Source: Desulfonatronum thiodismutans (GTDB lineage Bacteria > Desulfobacterota > Desulfovibrionia > Desulfovibrionales > Desulfonatronaceae). From it: a stretch of 64,000 bases of DNA. Under the pieces are notes generated by a model, which saw only the letters and a program-made list of their open reading frames with translations, was not told the DNA's origin and ran no database searches. Below, piece after piece: positions 1 through 7,308 of this stretch; within the stretch, counting starts at the first letter, position 1, and each line of letters starts with the position of its first letter. A program made the position numbers and the translations under genes. Where the stretch lies: assembly GCF_000717475.1 (NCBI RefSeq), contig NZ_JPIK01000005.1, forward strand, positions 290,809-354,808, given 5' to 3'.

Positions 1-26
1 CTGAGTCGTTACCACCCGGCATTTCT

Positions 27-45
27 TAAGCAGCTTTCATGCCGC
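27..45 (-). promoter_or_regulatory. Predicted sigma-54 promoter facing left out of the window
   Basis: On the minus strand the sequence reads CGGCATGAAAGCTGCT, with the -24 GG at 43-42 and the -12 GC at 31-30, exactly 10 nt between them as sigma-54 requires. A palindromic operator lies 63 nt upstream (107-123), the same spacing seen at the two other sigma-54 promoters of this cluster. The controlled gene lies outside the window, so the target is unknown. The first -24 base is C rather than T, which lowers the score. Confidence 0.55.
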
Positions 46-106
46 ACGGGAGTTGCCTGTATTTTTAGTGGGTTGACACCTCTGCGTTTTTTCATAGAAC
101 TGGCTT

Positions 107-123
107 GGGCGTAAAATTTGCCC
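107..123. promoter_or_regulatory. Upstream activator site, copy B (17-bp palindrome)
   Basis: GGGCGTAAAATTTGCCC; its reverse complement matches the copy at 1711-1727 at 15 of 17 positions. It sits 63 nt upstream of the -24 GG of the leftward sigma-54 promoter and 65 nt upstream of the start of the sigma-54 activator gene, so it could serve the leftward operon, autoregulation, or both. Binding by that activator is inferred from spacing and conservation, not shown. Confidence 0.6.
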
Positions 124-188
124 ATATTATTTTGTTGGACGCATTCTTCTTCCGATGGGAGAGCTGTTGATTTTCGAGTGAGGTGATA

Positions 189-1499
189 ATGCATTTTTTA
201 CACGACATATCCTGTGAACATATCATGGACAGCTTGGCCGACGGGGTGTTCACCGTGGACAAGGACTGGAACATCACCTTTTTCAACCGGGCGGCCTGCG
301 CCATCACCGGCGTGTTGAAGGACGAGGCCTTGGGGCGAAAGTGCTGGGAAGTCTTTCGATCCAGCATTTGTGACGGGGCCTGTGCCTTGAAGGCCTCTCT
401 GGAGGCCGGGGAAAGCCGCGCCAACCGGTCGCTGTATTTCGTGCGCAGCGATGGAACCAGGGTGCCCATCAGCATCAACGCCGCTCCGTTGCGGGACCGG
501 CGGGGCAAGATTGTGGGCGGAGTGGAGACGTTTCGTGATCTTTCGGCCTTGCGTCAGATTCAAAAAAAACTGGATGGATTGTATCGGGTGGAAGACATCA
601 TCAGCAGAAGCCCGGTGTTTCAGCGGACCTTGAGCATCCTGCCCCAGATCGCGACCAGCGGTTCCACGGTGCTGCTGCTGGGCGAGTCGGGCACGGGAAA
701 GGAACTGGTGGCCCGGGCGATCCACAATCTGAGTGGTCGCAACGGCAAGCCCTTCGTGGCCGTCAATTGCGGAGCCCTGCCGGAGCAACTGCTGGAAAGC
801 GAGTTGTTCGGTCATAAGGCCGGGGCTTTTACGGACGCCAAGCGAGACAAGCCTGGCCGATTCCAGGCCGCGGACGGCGGGACCTTGTTTCTCGACGAAA
901 TCGGGGACATGCCCCTGGCCCTGCAGGTCAAGATTCTGCGCGTCTTGCAGGAAAAGGTGGTCGAGCCCCTGGGCGCGGTGCGCGGCGTGCCGGTGAACGT
1001 CCGGATCGTTGCGGCCACCAACAAGGATTTGGAGGATATGGTCGCCCGCCAGGAGTTCCGGGGAGATCTCTATTACCGTTTGAACGTGGTCCGTCTGGTC
1101 CTGCCGCCCTTGCGGGAGCGACCGGAGGACGTCCCGCTACTGGTCCAGCATGTGGTCAAGCGCCAGAACGTTTTGACCGGCAAGGACATTCAAGGGGTGA
1201 CGGAAGAAGTAATGCGCCTGCTGGTGCGTCACCCATTCCCGGGCAACGTCCGGGAATTGGAAAACATCATTGAATACGCGTTCATCCTTTGTCCTGGAGG
1301 ATTGATCAAGCTGGAACATCTGCCTGATGGCCTGTGCCCCGATACTCCGGCCACACCGTCCATGGCCTTGCGCGGCACCATGGATGAAATCAAGCGACAG
1401 GCCGCGGCCCAGGCTCTGGCCCGCAACAATGGCCGGGTCATGGCCGCTTGCCGCGAACTGGAGGTGTCCAAGGACACTCTGCGGCGGTTGTTGCGTTAG
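189..1499 (+). CDS. Sigma-54-dependent PAS/AAA+ transcriptional activator of the ORP cluster
   Basis: 436 aa enhancer-binding protein. Order: PAS domain (about 10-115), AAA+ sigma-54 activation domain with Walker A GESGTGKE (165-172), the sigma-54 contact loop as GAFTDA (212-217, usually GAFTGA) and Walker B GTLFLDEIGDM (231-241), then a short Fis-type helix-turn-helix at the C-terminus. The PAS domain carries three cysteines (C52, C61, C65) in a CWEVF-x4-C-x3-C pattern, which may sense redox state or hold a metal (inference). The ATG at 189 is preferred to the GTG at 183 because AGG at 181-183 is then correctly spaced. Position beside the ORP operons matches the known Desulfovibrio arrangement, in which a sigma-54 regulator controls divergent orp operons. 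A terminator follows at 1549-1582. Confidence 0.9.
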   Translation: MHFLHDISCEHIMDSLADGVFTVDKDWNITFFNRAACAITGVLKDEALGRKCWEVFRSSICDGACALKASLEAGESRANRSLYFVRSDGTRVPISINAAPLRDRRGKIVGGVETFRDLSALRQIQKKLDGLYRVEDIISRSPVFQRTLSILPQIATSGSTVLLLGESGTGKELVARAIHNLSGRNGKPFVAVNCGALPEQLLESELFGHKAGAFTDAKRDKPGRFQAADGGTLFLDEIGDMPLALQVKILRVLQEKVVEPLGAVRGVPVNVRIVAATNKDLEDMVARQEFRGDLYYRLNVVRLVLPPLRERPEDVPLLVQHVVKRQNVLTGKDIQGVTEEVMRLLVRHPFPGNVRELENIIEYAFILCPGGLIKLEHLPDGLCPDTPATPSMALRGTMDEIKRQAAAQALARNNGRVMAACRELEVSKDTLRRLLR

Positions 1500-1548
1500 T
1501 GCCGGTTAAATTTCGTAACTGTTCAAAAAAAATGATGTAAACATGACT

Positions 1549-1582
1549 TGGATTCTCGTCTTCGCGGGAATCCAGGTTTTTT
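1549..1582 (+). terminator. Rho-independent terminator after the activator gene
   Basis: TGGATTCTCG (1549-1558) pairs with CGGGAATCCA (1565-1574) around a short loop and is followed by a run of six T. The stem resembles the widespread intergenic repeat built on a CGGGAATCCAG core; a related sequence occurs near 9385-9413. The rest of 1500-1788 holds only the operator and promoter described separately. Confidence 0.7.
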
Positions 1583-1710
1583 ATGCGTCATATCCGGAGA
1601 CTCGCCTCGACTTTCCCCCTCCCCATTATATCCCCCCCTCTTCGTTTTCGCGGTACCGGTCGGAAGCTTGAGCCCGGCGTCCAGCTCCTCTTTTTTTTAC
1701 GCGGCGATCT

Positions 1711-1727
1711 GGGCTAATTTTACGTCC
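1711..1727. promoter_or_regulatory. Upstream activator site, copy A
   Basis: GGGCTAATTTTACGTCC, an imperfect palindrome with its 3' edge 63 nt before the -24 GG at 1791. It matches copy B (107-123) at 15 of 17 positions and copies at 7078-7094 and 7108-7124 at about 12 of 17. Likely binding site of the neighbouring sigma-54 activator (inference). A separate small inverted repeat ATGCTGAAAAGCAT lies at 1763-1776. Confidence 0.65.
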
Positions 1728-1788
1728 ATCGCTTTGCGCCAGTTCGTCTTATTTCGTCTTACATGCTGAAAAGCATAGCTTTTTTAAC

Positions 1789-1806
1789 TTGGCATGCAAT
1801 ATGCCA
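1789..1806 (+). promoter_or_regulatory. Sigma-54 promoter of the rightward ORP operon
   Basis: TTGGCATGCAATATGCCA: -24 GG at 1791-1792 and -12 GC at 1803-1804, separated by 10 nt. Transcription would begin near 1815, which leaves the ATG at 1863 as the first well-placed start codon of the operon and argues against the TTG at 1821. Confidence 0.8.
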
Positions 1807-1862
1807 TGTGAAAGGAGTAATTGGAGCGTTTTTTTTCCCCCGAAGCATTTCGGAGAACAGCG

Positions 1863-2729
1863 ATGCGAGTGTGTTTGGCCTGCTACGGAAACCGTATCGC
1901 AACACTGCTGGATACGGCCACATCGCTTCACCTCTATCATGAACAGCCCGACGGGACGATGCGTGACACTCCGGAGCAGATGCTTCCGGGGCCGAGTCAT
2001 GGGCCGGAAATACACGTGTTGCCGAGTACAGTGCGGGATCTGGGCATGTTGGGTTTTGCGCGGACCCTGGTGCAGTCGGATGTCCACTGGTTGCTCTGCG
2101 GCGGATTGGCCTGTCCGGACAGGGAAATATTGATTTACGCCGGGCTACGGGTGGAGCCCTGGATTGGCGGCAGGGCGGATGAAGTGGCGCAAGCCTGGTT
2201 TGCGGGTCGCGTTCTGTCCTACAAAATGCCCGGTCTTGGAAAACGTAACTGCGCGGTAGGGCGAGGATGGCGACGGACAACAAAAGGAGTTCGAAAAATG
2301 CAGATGAAACGTATTGCGGTTTCCAGTGAAGGCCCTCTTCTGGATGACATGGTGGATCCACGGTTCGGCAGGGCGGCGGGCTTCGTCGTCGTGGATCAAG
2401 TCGGAAACGCCTCAAGCTACATTGACAATGGCGCGTCCCAGGTCATGGCCCAAGGCGCGGGGATCCAGGCGGCGCAAAACCTTGCAAACGCCGGGGTGGA
2501 AGTGGTGATCAGCGGGTTTGTCGGGCCCAAGGCCTTTCAAGCTCTGTCCGCCGCGGGAATCCAGATCATCCAAAATGTCGAGGGCGTGACCGTGGGGCAG
2601 GCCGTGGAACGGTTCAAGCGCGGCGAACTGACCGTGGCTGATGCGCCCAACTCCCAGGCGCATGGTGGAACAGGTCGAGGACGTGGGCAAGGGAGCGGCC
2701 AAGGACGCGGGCAAGGAGCGCGGCGGTGA
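1863..2729 (+). CDS. NifX-like domain fused to ORP (orange protein) domain, with internal start at 2298
   Basis: 288 aa open frame with two domains of the dinitrogenase iron-molybdenum cofactor (NifX/MTH1175) superfamily. The first (about 1-120) has the LLCGGLACPD and GLRVEPWIGG signatures. The second (from about residue 146) begins MQMKRIAVSSEG and contains the DPRFGRA motif typical of ORP/MTH1175 proteins. The C-terminus is a Gly/Arg/Gln-rich tail. The second domain has its own ribosome binding site (AAAGGAG, 8 nt before ATG 2298) and there is no stop codon between the domains, so both a fusion and a separate 143 aa ORP-like product are possible. ORP of Desulfovibrio gigas binds a Mo-Cu-S cluster; cluster binding here is by homology only. 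The first start has GGAGA 7 nt upstream. First gene of the sigma-54 operon. Confidence 0.75.
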   Translation: MRVCLACYGNRIATLLDTATSLHLYHEQPDGTMRDTPEQMLPGPSHGPEIHVLPSTVRDLGMLGFARTLVQSDVHWLLCGGLACPDREILIYAGLRVEPWIGGRADEVAQAWFAGRVLSYKMPGLGKRNCAVGRGWRRTTKGVRKMQMKRIAVSSEGPLLDDMVDPRFGRAAGFVVVDQVGNASSYIDNGASQVMAQGAGIQAAQNLANAGVEVVISGFVGPKAFQALSAAGIQIIQNVEGVTVGQAVERFKRGELTVADAPNSQAHGGTGRGRGQGSGQGRGQGARR

Positions 2730-3619
2730 TCTTCGCCGTTGCCAGCGGCAAGGGGGGGACGGGGAAAACCACGGTCACCGCCTCCCTGGCCGCCATTTGG
2801 GAGGAACCGTTGACTCTCGTGGACCTGGATGTGGAAGAGCCCAATCTGCATCTGTTCCTGAAGCCCGAGGTGATGCGGGAGACAGCGGCCATGCTGGAGG
2901 TTCCGGTCCACGATTCGGACAAGTGCACCCTGTGCGGGGAGTGCTCCAGGTTTTGCCAGTACAAGGCCTTGGCAATCATGGGCAAAACCATGTTGTTCTA
3001 TCCGGAAATGTGCCACGGTTGCGGCGGGTGTCTGAAAATTTGTCCCGAGGGGGCTCTCAGCCCGGGCGGACGGGAGCTGGGCCGGATCGCCGAGGGCCAA
3101 ACGGAGTTCGGACGTTTTTTCATGGGCCGGTTGCGGGTTGGAGAAGCCATGAGTCCGCCGCTGATGCAGCAGGTCAAGCAGCGGGTAATGGAGCAAGCGA
3201 GTCATGGTGGGATGCCGAATGACGTGCTGGGAGATGTGCTGATTGACGCCCCTCCCGGGGTGAGTTGCCCGGCGATGCATGCCGTGATGGATGCGGACGC
3301 AATCCTTCTGGTCACCGAGCCCACGCCATTTGGCCTGTATGATTTTCGTCTGGCCGTGGAGGCCTTTTACGGGTTGAACAAACCCATGGGCGCGGTGATC
3401 AACCGGGTCGGCATCGGGGACCAAGGCGTGGACGATTACTGTCGGGCCGTCGGCATTCCGATCTGGGCCCACATTCCCAATAGTATCCTCGCGGCCAAAG
3501 CTTACTCGCGGGGGGAGATCGTCGCCAGAGAGCTGCCGGAGCTGAGAGGGATTTTTCAGGAGTTGAAAGAGCGGATGCGGGCCGCCGTCACCGTGTCCCG
3601 GGAGGTGGAACGTGCGTGA
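2726..3619 (+). CDS. MinD-family P-loop ATPase with inserted ferredoxin domain (ORP operon, first copy)
   Basis: 297 aa. Deviant Walker A GKGGTGKTT (8-16) of the MinD/Mrp family, then an inserted two-cluster ferredoxin: C67-x2-C70-x2-C73-x3-C77 and C96-x2-C99-x2-C102-x3-C106, each ligating a [4Fe-4S] cluster. The ATPase fold resumes after about residue 110 with the IDAPPG motif. The GTG start overlaps the preceding stop as GTGA, suggesting translational coupling. In D. vulgaris similar paired proteins belong to the ORP complex. Likely a cytoplasmic ATP-dependent Fe-S carrier or cluster-assembly partner of the NifX/ORP proteins (inference). Confidence 0.88.
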   Translation: MIFAVASGKGGTGKTTVTASLAAIWEEPLTLVDLDVEEPNLHLFLKPEVMRETAAMLEVPVHDSDKCTLCGECSRFCQYKALAIMGKTMLFYPEMCHGCGGCLKICPEGALSPGGRELGRIAEGQTEFGRFFMGRLRVGEAMSPPLMQQVKQRVMEQASHGGMPNDVLGDVLIDAPPGVSCPAMHAVMDADAILLVTEPTPFGLYDFRLAVEAFYGLNKPMGAVINRVGIGDQGVDDYCRAVGIPIWAHIPNSILAAKAYSRGEIVARELPELRGIFQELKERMRAAVTVSREVERA

Positions 3620-4499
3620 GATCGTGGTGATCAGCGGCAAGGGCGGCACGGGCAAGACCAGTATCACGGCAGCTTTCGCGCATTTGGCTGACAACGCCAT
3701 GGTCTGCGACCTGGACGTGGATGCGCCGGATCTGCACATGCTGTTGGCTCCGGTTGTCGAGGAAGAGCATGCATTTCGCTCCGGGCACGAAGCGGTGATC
3801 GATCAAGAGCGATGCACGAAATGCGGTGTGTGCGCGGAACTCTGCCGCTTCGGGGCCGTACGCGAAGACCAGGGGAAGTATGTCGTCGACTCCCTACGAT
3901 GCGAGGGCTGCAAGGTTTGCGTCCATTTTTGTCCGGATCAGGCCGTGGATTTCGTGGAAAAGCATTGTGGGCAGTGGTTTTCCTCTGCCATGCGTTTCGG
4001 GCCGATGATCCATGCACAGTTGTTTCCAGGTGAAGAAAACTCCGGACGGCTCGTGGCCCTGCTCAAGAAGGAAGCCCGCCAACGAGCGAAGAAGCAAGGA
4101 CTGTCCATGATTCTGTGCGACGGGACGCCGGGAATCGGGTGTCCGGTCATCAGCTCGCTTTCCGGGGCGAACCTGGCGGTGGTGATCACCGAGCCGACCC
4201 CGTCCGGACGTCACGACCTGGAGCGAGTGGCCGACCTGTGCCTCCATTTCCGCATCCCCGTGGCCGTGATTGTGAACAAGTTTGACCTGAACCCTGATAA
4301 CAGCCGGGAGATCGGGGTGTACTGCCGTGAGCAGGGGCATGGCCTGCTGGGCATGCTGCCCTACGATGAGCAGATGACCAAGGCCATGATTCTGGGCAAG
4401 TGCATCACGGAAATGCCGGCCTCTCACTTTGGCGACGAATTGCGCGGGATATGGGAGAAGATTGTCGCCTGTCCCGTTGGTCCGTTGCGTCTCACTTAA
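3612..4499 (+). CDS. MinD-family P-loop ATPase with inserted ferredoxin domain (ORP operon, second copy)
   Basis: 295 aa paralogue of the preceding gene with the same architecture: Walker A SGKGGTGKTS near the N-terminus, then CTKCGVCAELC and CEGCKVCVHFC cysteine motifs, and a CDGTPGIGCPV region corresponding to the IDAPPG motif of its neighbour. The GTG start lies 8 nt inside the upstream gene, after AGGTGG. The pair most likely acts as a heterodimer, as paired MinD-ferredoxin proteins usually occur together (inference). Followed by a 70-nt gap to the next gene. Confidence 0.88.
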   Translation: MREIVVISGKGGTGKTSITAAFAHLADNAMVCDLDVDAPDLHMLLAPVVEEEHAFRSGHEAVIDQERCTKCGVCAELCRFGAVREDQGKYVVDSLRCEGCKVCVHFCPDQAVDFVEKHCGQWFSSAMRFGPMIHAQLFPGEENSGRLVALLKKEARQRAKKQGLSMILCDGTPGIGCPVISSLSGANLAVVITEPTPSGRHDLERVADLCLHFRIPVAVIVNKFDLNPDNSREIGVYCREQGHGLLGMLPYDEQMTKAMILGKCITEMPASHFGDELRGIWEKIVACPVGPLRLT

Positions 4500-4569
4500 C
4501 TGTTGTAACGCAACGCGTATTGGTTTTCTTAATTGCTAACCGCTTCAATGAAATAAAGGAGATGTCACC

Positions 4570-4953
4570 ATGGACACGTTGATTATCGCCGTCCCGTCCG
4601 AGACCCCCGGCGGTCTGGATGCCGCCGTCGGGATGCATTTCGGTCATTGCGATCTGTACACCATCGTGGAAGCCAAAAACGGGGAGATCGTGGACGTGCG
4701 AACACTGCCCAACGTTCCCCACCAGCAAGGCGGGTGCATGGCTCCGGTCAATCACCTGGCCGGCAACGGCGTCAAGGTACTCATAGCCGGGGGCATGGGG
4801 TTGCGGCCGTTGATGGGGTTTCAGCAGGCTGGAGTAAGGGTCGTGCATGGTGCGGGCTTGCCTTCCGTGGGTCACGCGGTGCAAGCCTTCCTGACGGATT
4901 CCCTGCCGACCTTCAGCACCGAGAATACCTGCGGCGGCGGAGCCCAGCATTAG
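4570..4953 (+). CDS. NifX/MTH1175-like molybdenum-iron cluster-binding family protein
   Basis: 127 aa single-domain member of the dinitrogenase iron-molybdenum cofactor superfamily, with MHFGHCDLY near residue 25, GGCMAP near 55 and LIAGGMGLRP near 75. The end carries ENTCGGGAQH, which could supply another metal ligand. AAGGAG lies 7 nt before the ATG. Proteins of this type usually neighbour Mrp or MinD-ferredoxin genes, as here. It differs from the DPRFGRA type at 2298, so the cluster holds three domains of the superfamily. Exact cargo unknown. Confidence 0.82.
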   Translation: MDTLIIAVPSETPGGLDAAVGMHFGHCDLYTIVEAKNGEIVDVRTLPNVPHQQGGCMAPVNHLAGNGVKVLIAGGMGLRPLMGFQQAGVRVVHGAGLPSVGHAVQAFLTDSLPTFSTENTCGGGAQH

Positions 4954-5102
4954 CCGATCAACCGCTGTGCATTGCCGATAATCCGGCGTTTCCTTGTGTC
5001 GATCATTGTCCGGGAAGCGTCGGATCATCTTTTCCATAAGGTGCGCATGAGGTGCCTTTGAATCGCCCTGTCGCGATGTATCGGGATTACGGGAGAAAAC
5101 GC

Positions 5103-5501
5103 ATGCAGATATTGATAGCCACCAATCGTTCAGAGGATATATTCGCTCGTTTTTGCGACGCGTTACGACAAGAATTGCGAAATGTGGAATTATTGTTCAC
5201 CAACAACTGGACCAATGTCCTGGCCGCGGTGAAGGTCATGCCCCCGGGGTTCCTGATCCTGGACCAGGGCCTGCCCGAAGGCGGGCCTTTGGAATTGACG
5301 CGAAAATTGCTGACCGTGAACGCGGCGGTGAACTGCATCGTGGTCACCGAGCTGGACGAGGAATCCTTTCACGAGGCTGGAGAAGGCCTGGGCATTTTCG
5401 CTCCATTGTCCGTGGACCCGAGCTTTGCGGACGGAGAGGCCTTGGCTCGAAGTATAAAAAAGTTCATGGGAGGCGGCGTGGGCGTAGCTGCCCCTTCATG
5501 A
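5103..5501 (+). CDS. Degenerate response-regulator receiver-like protein
   Basis: 132 aa. The fold pattern is receiver-like: ILIATNRSED opening, LILDQGLPEGG where receivers have the phospho-acceptor strand, and IVVTELDEE later. The acidic pair that binds magnesium is not clear, so phosphorylation is doubtful. Start chosen at the ATG after GGGAGAAAACGC rather than the longer frame from 5052. It is the last gene of the rightward ORP operon and runs toward the convergent mrp gene. Function unknown; a protein-interaction role in the ORP complex is possible. Confidence 0.55.
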   Translation: MQILIATNRSEDIFARFCDALRQELRNVELLFTNNWTNVLAAVKVMPPGFLILDQGLPEGGPLELTRKLLTVNAAVNCIVVTELDEESFHEAGEGLGIFAPLSVDPSFADGEALARSIKKFMGGGVGVAAPS

Positions 5502-5607
5502 CCCTGAATCCTGACCTTGCGGAGGACAACGGATTTGAGCGTGCGGCAAGGTTCAGGGAGTCGCCATCTCCGGCCTGCCGTGCGTCCGAGGGGGGGCGCA
5601 CGGCGAT

Positions 5608-5638
5608 AAAAAACCAAGACCGCCCAATGCGGCCTGGG
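5608..5638 (-). terminator. Terminator after the mrp operon
   Basis: Read leftward, an imperfect hairpin (arms near 5614-5623 and 5629-5638) is followed by a run of six T (5613-5608). It sits about 40 nt after the mrp stop, in the 174-nt gap between convergent genes. Confidence 0.55.
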
Positions 5639-5675
5639 TTCAAGCGAGGAGAGGCGAAACAATTTTTGGTTAATT

Positions 5676-6533
5676 TCAGGCCAGCTGGCCTGTTGATATC
5701 GCCAGGATCGGCTTGATGATGTGATGTAAAGCCTGGGCCGTAGGGCCTTCCTGGTGGATGCGCAGGAAGGCGAACCCTTCGTCTCCGGAGCGGACCACTT
5801 CGGGATCCAGGGGGATCCTGCCCAGAAAAGGAACGCCCATCTCCTCGGCAAGAGCCAGCCCTCCTCCGCTGCCGAAAATATCATCCAGATGACCGCAATG
5901 GCCGCAGACATGGCCACTCATGTTTTCCACAATGCCCAAGACAGGATTGCCCACCTCGGCGCAAAAGGTCACGGATCTTCGGACATCATCCACGGCCACG
6001 CCCTGAGGAGTGGTCACGATCAGGGCCTTGGCCGACGGTCCCAGCAGTTGGAGCACGGACAAGGGCTCGTCCCCGGTCCCGGGCGGACAATCCACGACCA
6101 GGAAATCCAGATCGCCCCAGGTCACGTCGCGCAAAAACTGCTTGATCATCCCCATCTTTACCGGACCGCGCCAGATCACGGGTTCCCGGTTGCTTGGCAA
6201 TAAAAAGCCCAATGACATGACCCACAAATTCGGACCGGCATTAATGGGCTCCAGCCGTCCGGCGTCAATATGCGGATGCTTTCCGCTCAGGCTGAGCAGC
6301 CGGGGAATGCTCGGACCGTGGACATCCACGTCCAGCAGACCGGTCTTCATCCCGGCCATGGCCAGAGCCTGAGCCAGATTTACGGCTACTGTGCTCTTGC
6401 CCACGCCGCCCTTGCCGGAAAGGACGACGATCTTGTTTTTGATCCGGGCAAGATTGGCCTGGAGAGCCTTTTCTTCCTCGCTCTGCCCGGCGCAATCCTT
6501 GTCCGAACACGTCCCGCATTCATGGTCGCTCAT
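5676..6533 (-). CDS. mrp: Mrp/NBP35-type Fe-S carrier ATPase
   Basis: 285 aa. An N-terminal cysteine motif (ECGTCSDKDC) precedes a MinD-type Walker A SGKGGVGKST (39-48), the VDCPPGTGDEPL switch region and a C-terminal CxxC (HVCGHCGH) that bridges an Fe-S cluster in the dimer. This architecture matches Mrp/ApbC/Nbp35 Fe-S scaffold ATPases and the MinD/Mrp protein encoded next to ORP in D. vulgaris. The ATG at 6533 is used because the ATG at 6542 is only 1 nt from AGGAG. Second gene of the leftward operon, 71 nt after the DUF5320-like gene. Confidence 0.9.
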   Translation of the reverse strand: MSDHECGTCSDKDCAGQSEEEKALQANLARIKNKIVVLSGKGGVGKSTVAVNLAQALAMAGMKTGLLDVDVHGPSIPRLLSLSGKHPHIDAGRLEPINAGPNLWVMSLGFLLPSNREPVIWRGPVKMGMIKQFLRDVTWGDLDFLVVDCPPGTGDEPLSVLQLLGPSAKALIVTTPQGVAVDDVRRSVTFCAEVGNPVLGIVENMSGHVCGHCGHLDDIFGSGGGLALAEEMGVPFLGRIPLDPEVVRSGDEGFAFLRIHQEGPTAQALHHIIKPILAISTGQLA

Positions 6534-6604
6534 GATGCGCATACTCCTGACTCTGATGGTTGAAGGGAGCGGTTGATCGGATATTGTTCAACATTATCAG
6601 ATGT

Positions 6605-6943
6605 CTATGTCATGTTCCAGCAACGATGTACCCGCAGACGTCGTTGCCTGGGGCGGTTGCCGGGCATGGGTTTTGGGGTTGCCGACGCACCGGGCGTACC
6701 AGAGCCGGTCGGGGCGGATGCCGACGCCGGAGCAGTGCTTCCGTCTTGCTGGTTGCGCGAGCCACTTTGGCTCCAACCTTGACCCTTGCCTTGACCTCGT
6801 CCCATCCCCTGGCCGCCTTGACCGCGGCAACCGCCACGGCCTCGTCCCCGGCCTCGCCCTTCTTGGCCTTGTGGGCAATTTCCATTGCCCCACCCATTAA
6901 TCGCGCCCTGTCCCGTGGGGCCGGTTCCATCACCTTTTGGCAT
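6605..6943 (-). CDS. Small Gly/Arg-rich DUF5320-like protein
   Basis: 112 aa. Begins with MPKGDGTGPTGQG, the opening signature of the DUF5320 family (MPxGDGTGPxGxG). It continues as a Gly/Arg/Gln-rich low-complexity stretch, a Ser/Ala/Pro-rich linker and a basic end. AGGAGATTGTC precedes the ATG at 6943. The low-complexity GRGxGQG character resembles the tail of the NifX-ORP fusion in the divergent operon. It is the first gene downstream of a predicted sigma-54 promoter and precedes mrp. Function unknown. Confidence 0.75.
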   Translation of the reverse strand: MPKGDGTGPTGQGAINGWGNGNCPQGQEGRGRGRGRGGCRGQGGQGMGRGQGKGQGWSQSGSRNQQDGSTAPASASAPTGSGTPGASATPKPMPGNRPRQRRLRVHRCWNMT

Positions 6944-6998
6944 GACAATCTCCTGTATGCTGTTCCTTGATTGTGGTCTGTTGACCATGCAAGGGCTT

Positions 6999-7016
6999 AA
7001 ACACAATCTGTGCCAA
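6999..7016 (-). promoter_or_regulatory. Predicted sigma-54 promoter of the leftward DUF5320-mrp operon
   Basis: Minus strand reads TTGGCACAGATTGTGTTT. The -24 element (TTGGCAC) is a perfect match, but the -12 dinucleotide at the right distance is GT rather than GC, so the promoter may be weak. Operator copy D lies exactly 63 nt upstream of the GG, as at the other two promoters. The start of transcription would be near 6988. Confidence 0.6.
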
Positions 7017-7077
7017 AAAGAGAGGTGTAATAGTTTTAGGTGGATAGAGTGAGAGGGTGGGAAGCAGGTTAAGAAAT

Positions 7078-7124
7078 GGGCTTGTAATACGTCTTAGGAT
7101 GAGAACCAGGCTATTTTTGCGCCT
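7078..7124. promoter_or_regulatory. Paired upstream activator sites, copies D and C
   Basis: GGGCTTGTAATACGTCT (7078-7094) and AGGCTATTTTTGCGCCT (7108-7124) both fit the consensus RGGCWWDTWWTRCGYCY drawn from the four copies in this cluster. Centres are 30 nt apart, about three helical turns. The region 6944-7308 otherwise has no gene. Confidence 0.5.
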
Positions 7125-7268
7125 TTGTTGCCGCGTTCCGAGCAAGGCTCTGACTGCGCCAAGCCTGTTTGTTCAAAGACCGATACACTGGCACATGGCC
7201 AACAAAGCCAAGCAGACGGCCCCATGGCCATTGCTCTGGACTTCTGCGCTCGACATGAAGGGGGCGTG

Positions 7269-7302
7269 CGAGGGGACGGAAGATGCTGAGATCGTCCCCT
7301 CG
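7269..7302. other. Perfect 10-bp hairpin downstream of the sensor kinase gene
   Basis: CGAGGGGACG (7269-7278) and CGTCCCCTCG (7293-7302) form a perfect stem 7 nt after the stop of the leftward kinase gene. Read leftward there is no T-run after it, so it is not a standard intrinsic terminator. It may still protect the 3' end of the mRNA or stop transcription weakly. Confidence 0.45.
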
Positions 7303-7308
7303 AAAAAA

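Noticed and set aside
9..194. Short minus-strand frame at the left edge
   Set aside because: No family features, and it overlaps the operator, the start region of the activator gene and the predicted leftward promoter.
7269..7302. Kinase-gene hairpin as an intrinsic terminator
   Set aside because: The T-run is on the wrong side for the leftward gene; kept only as a structural feature.
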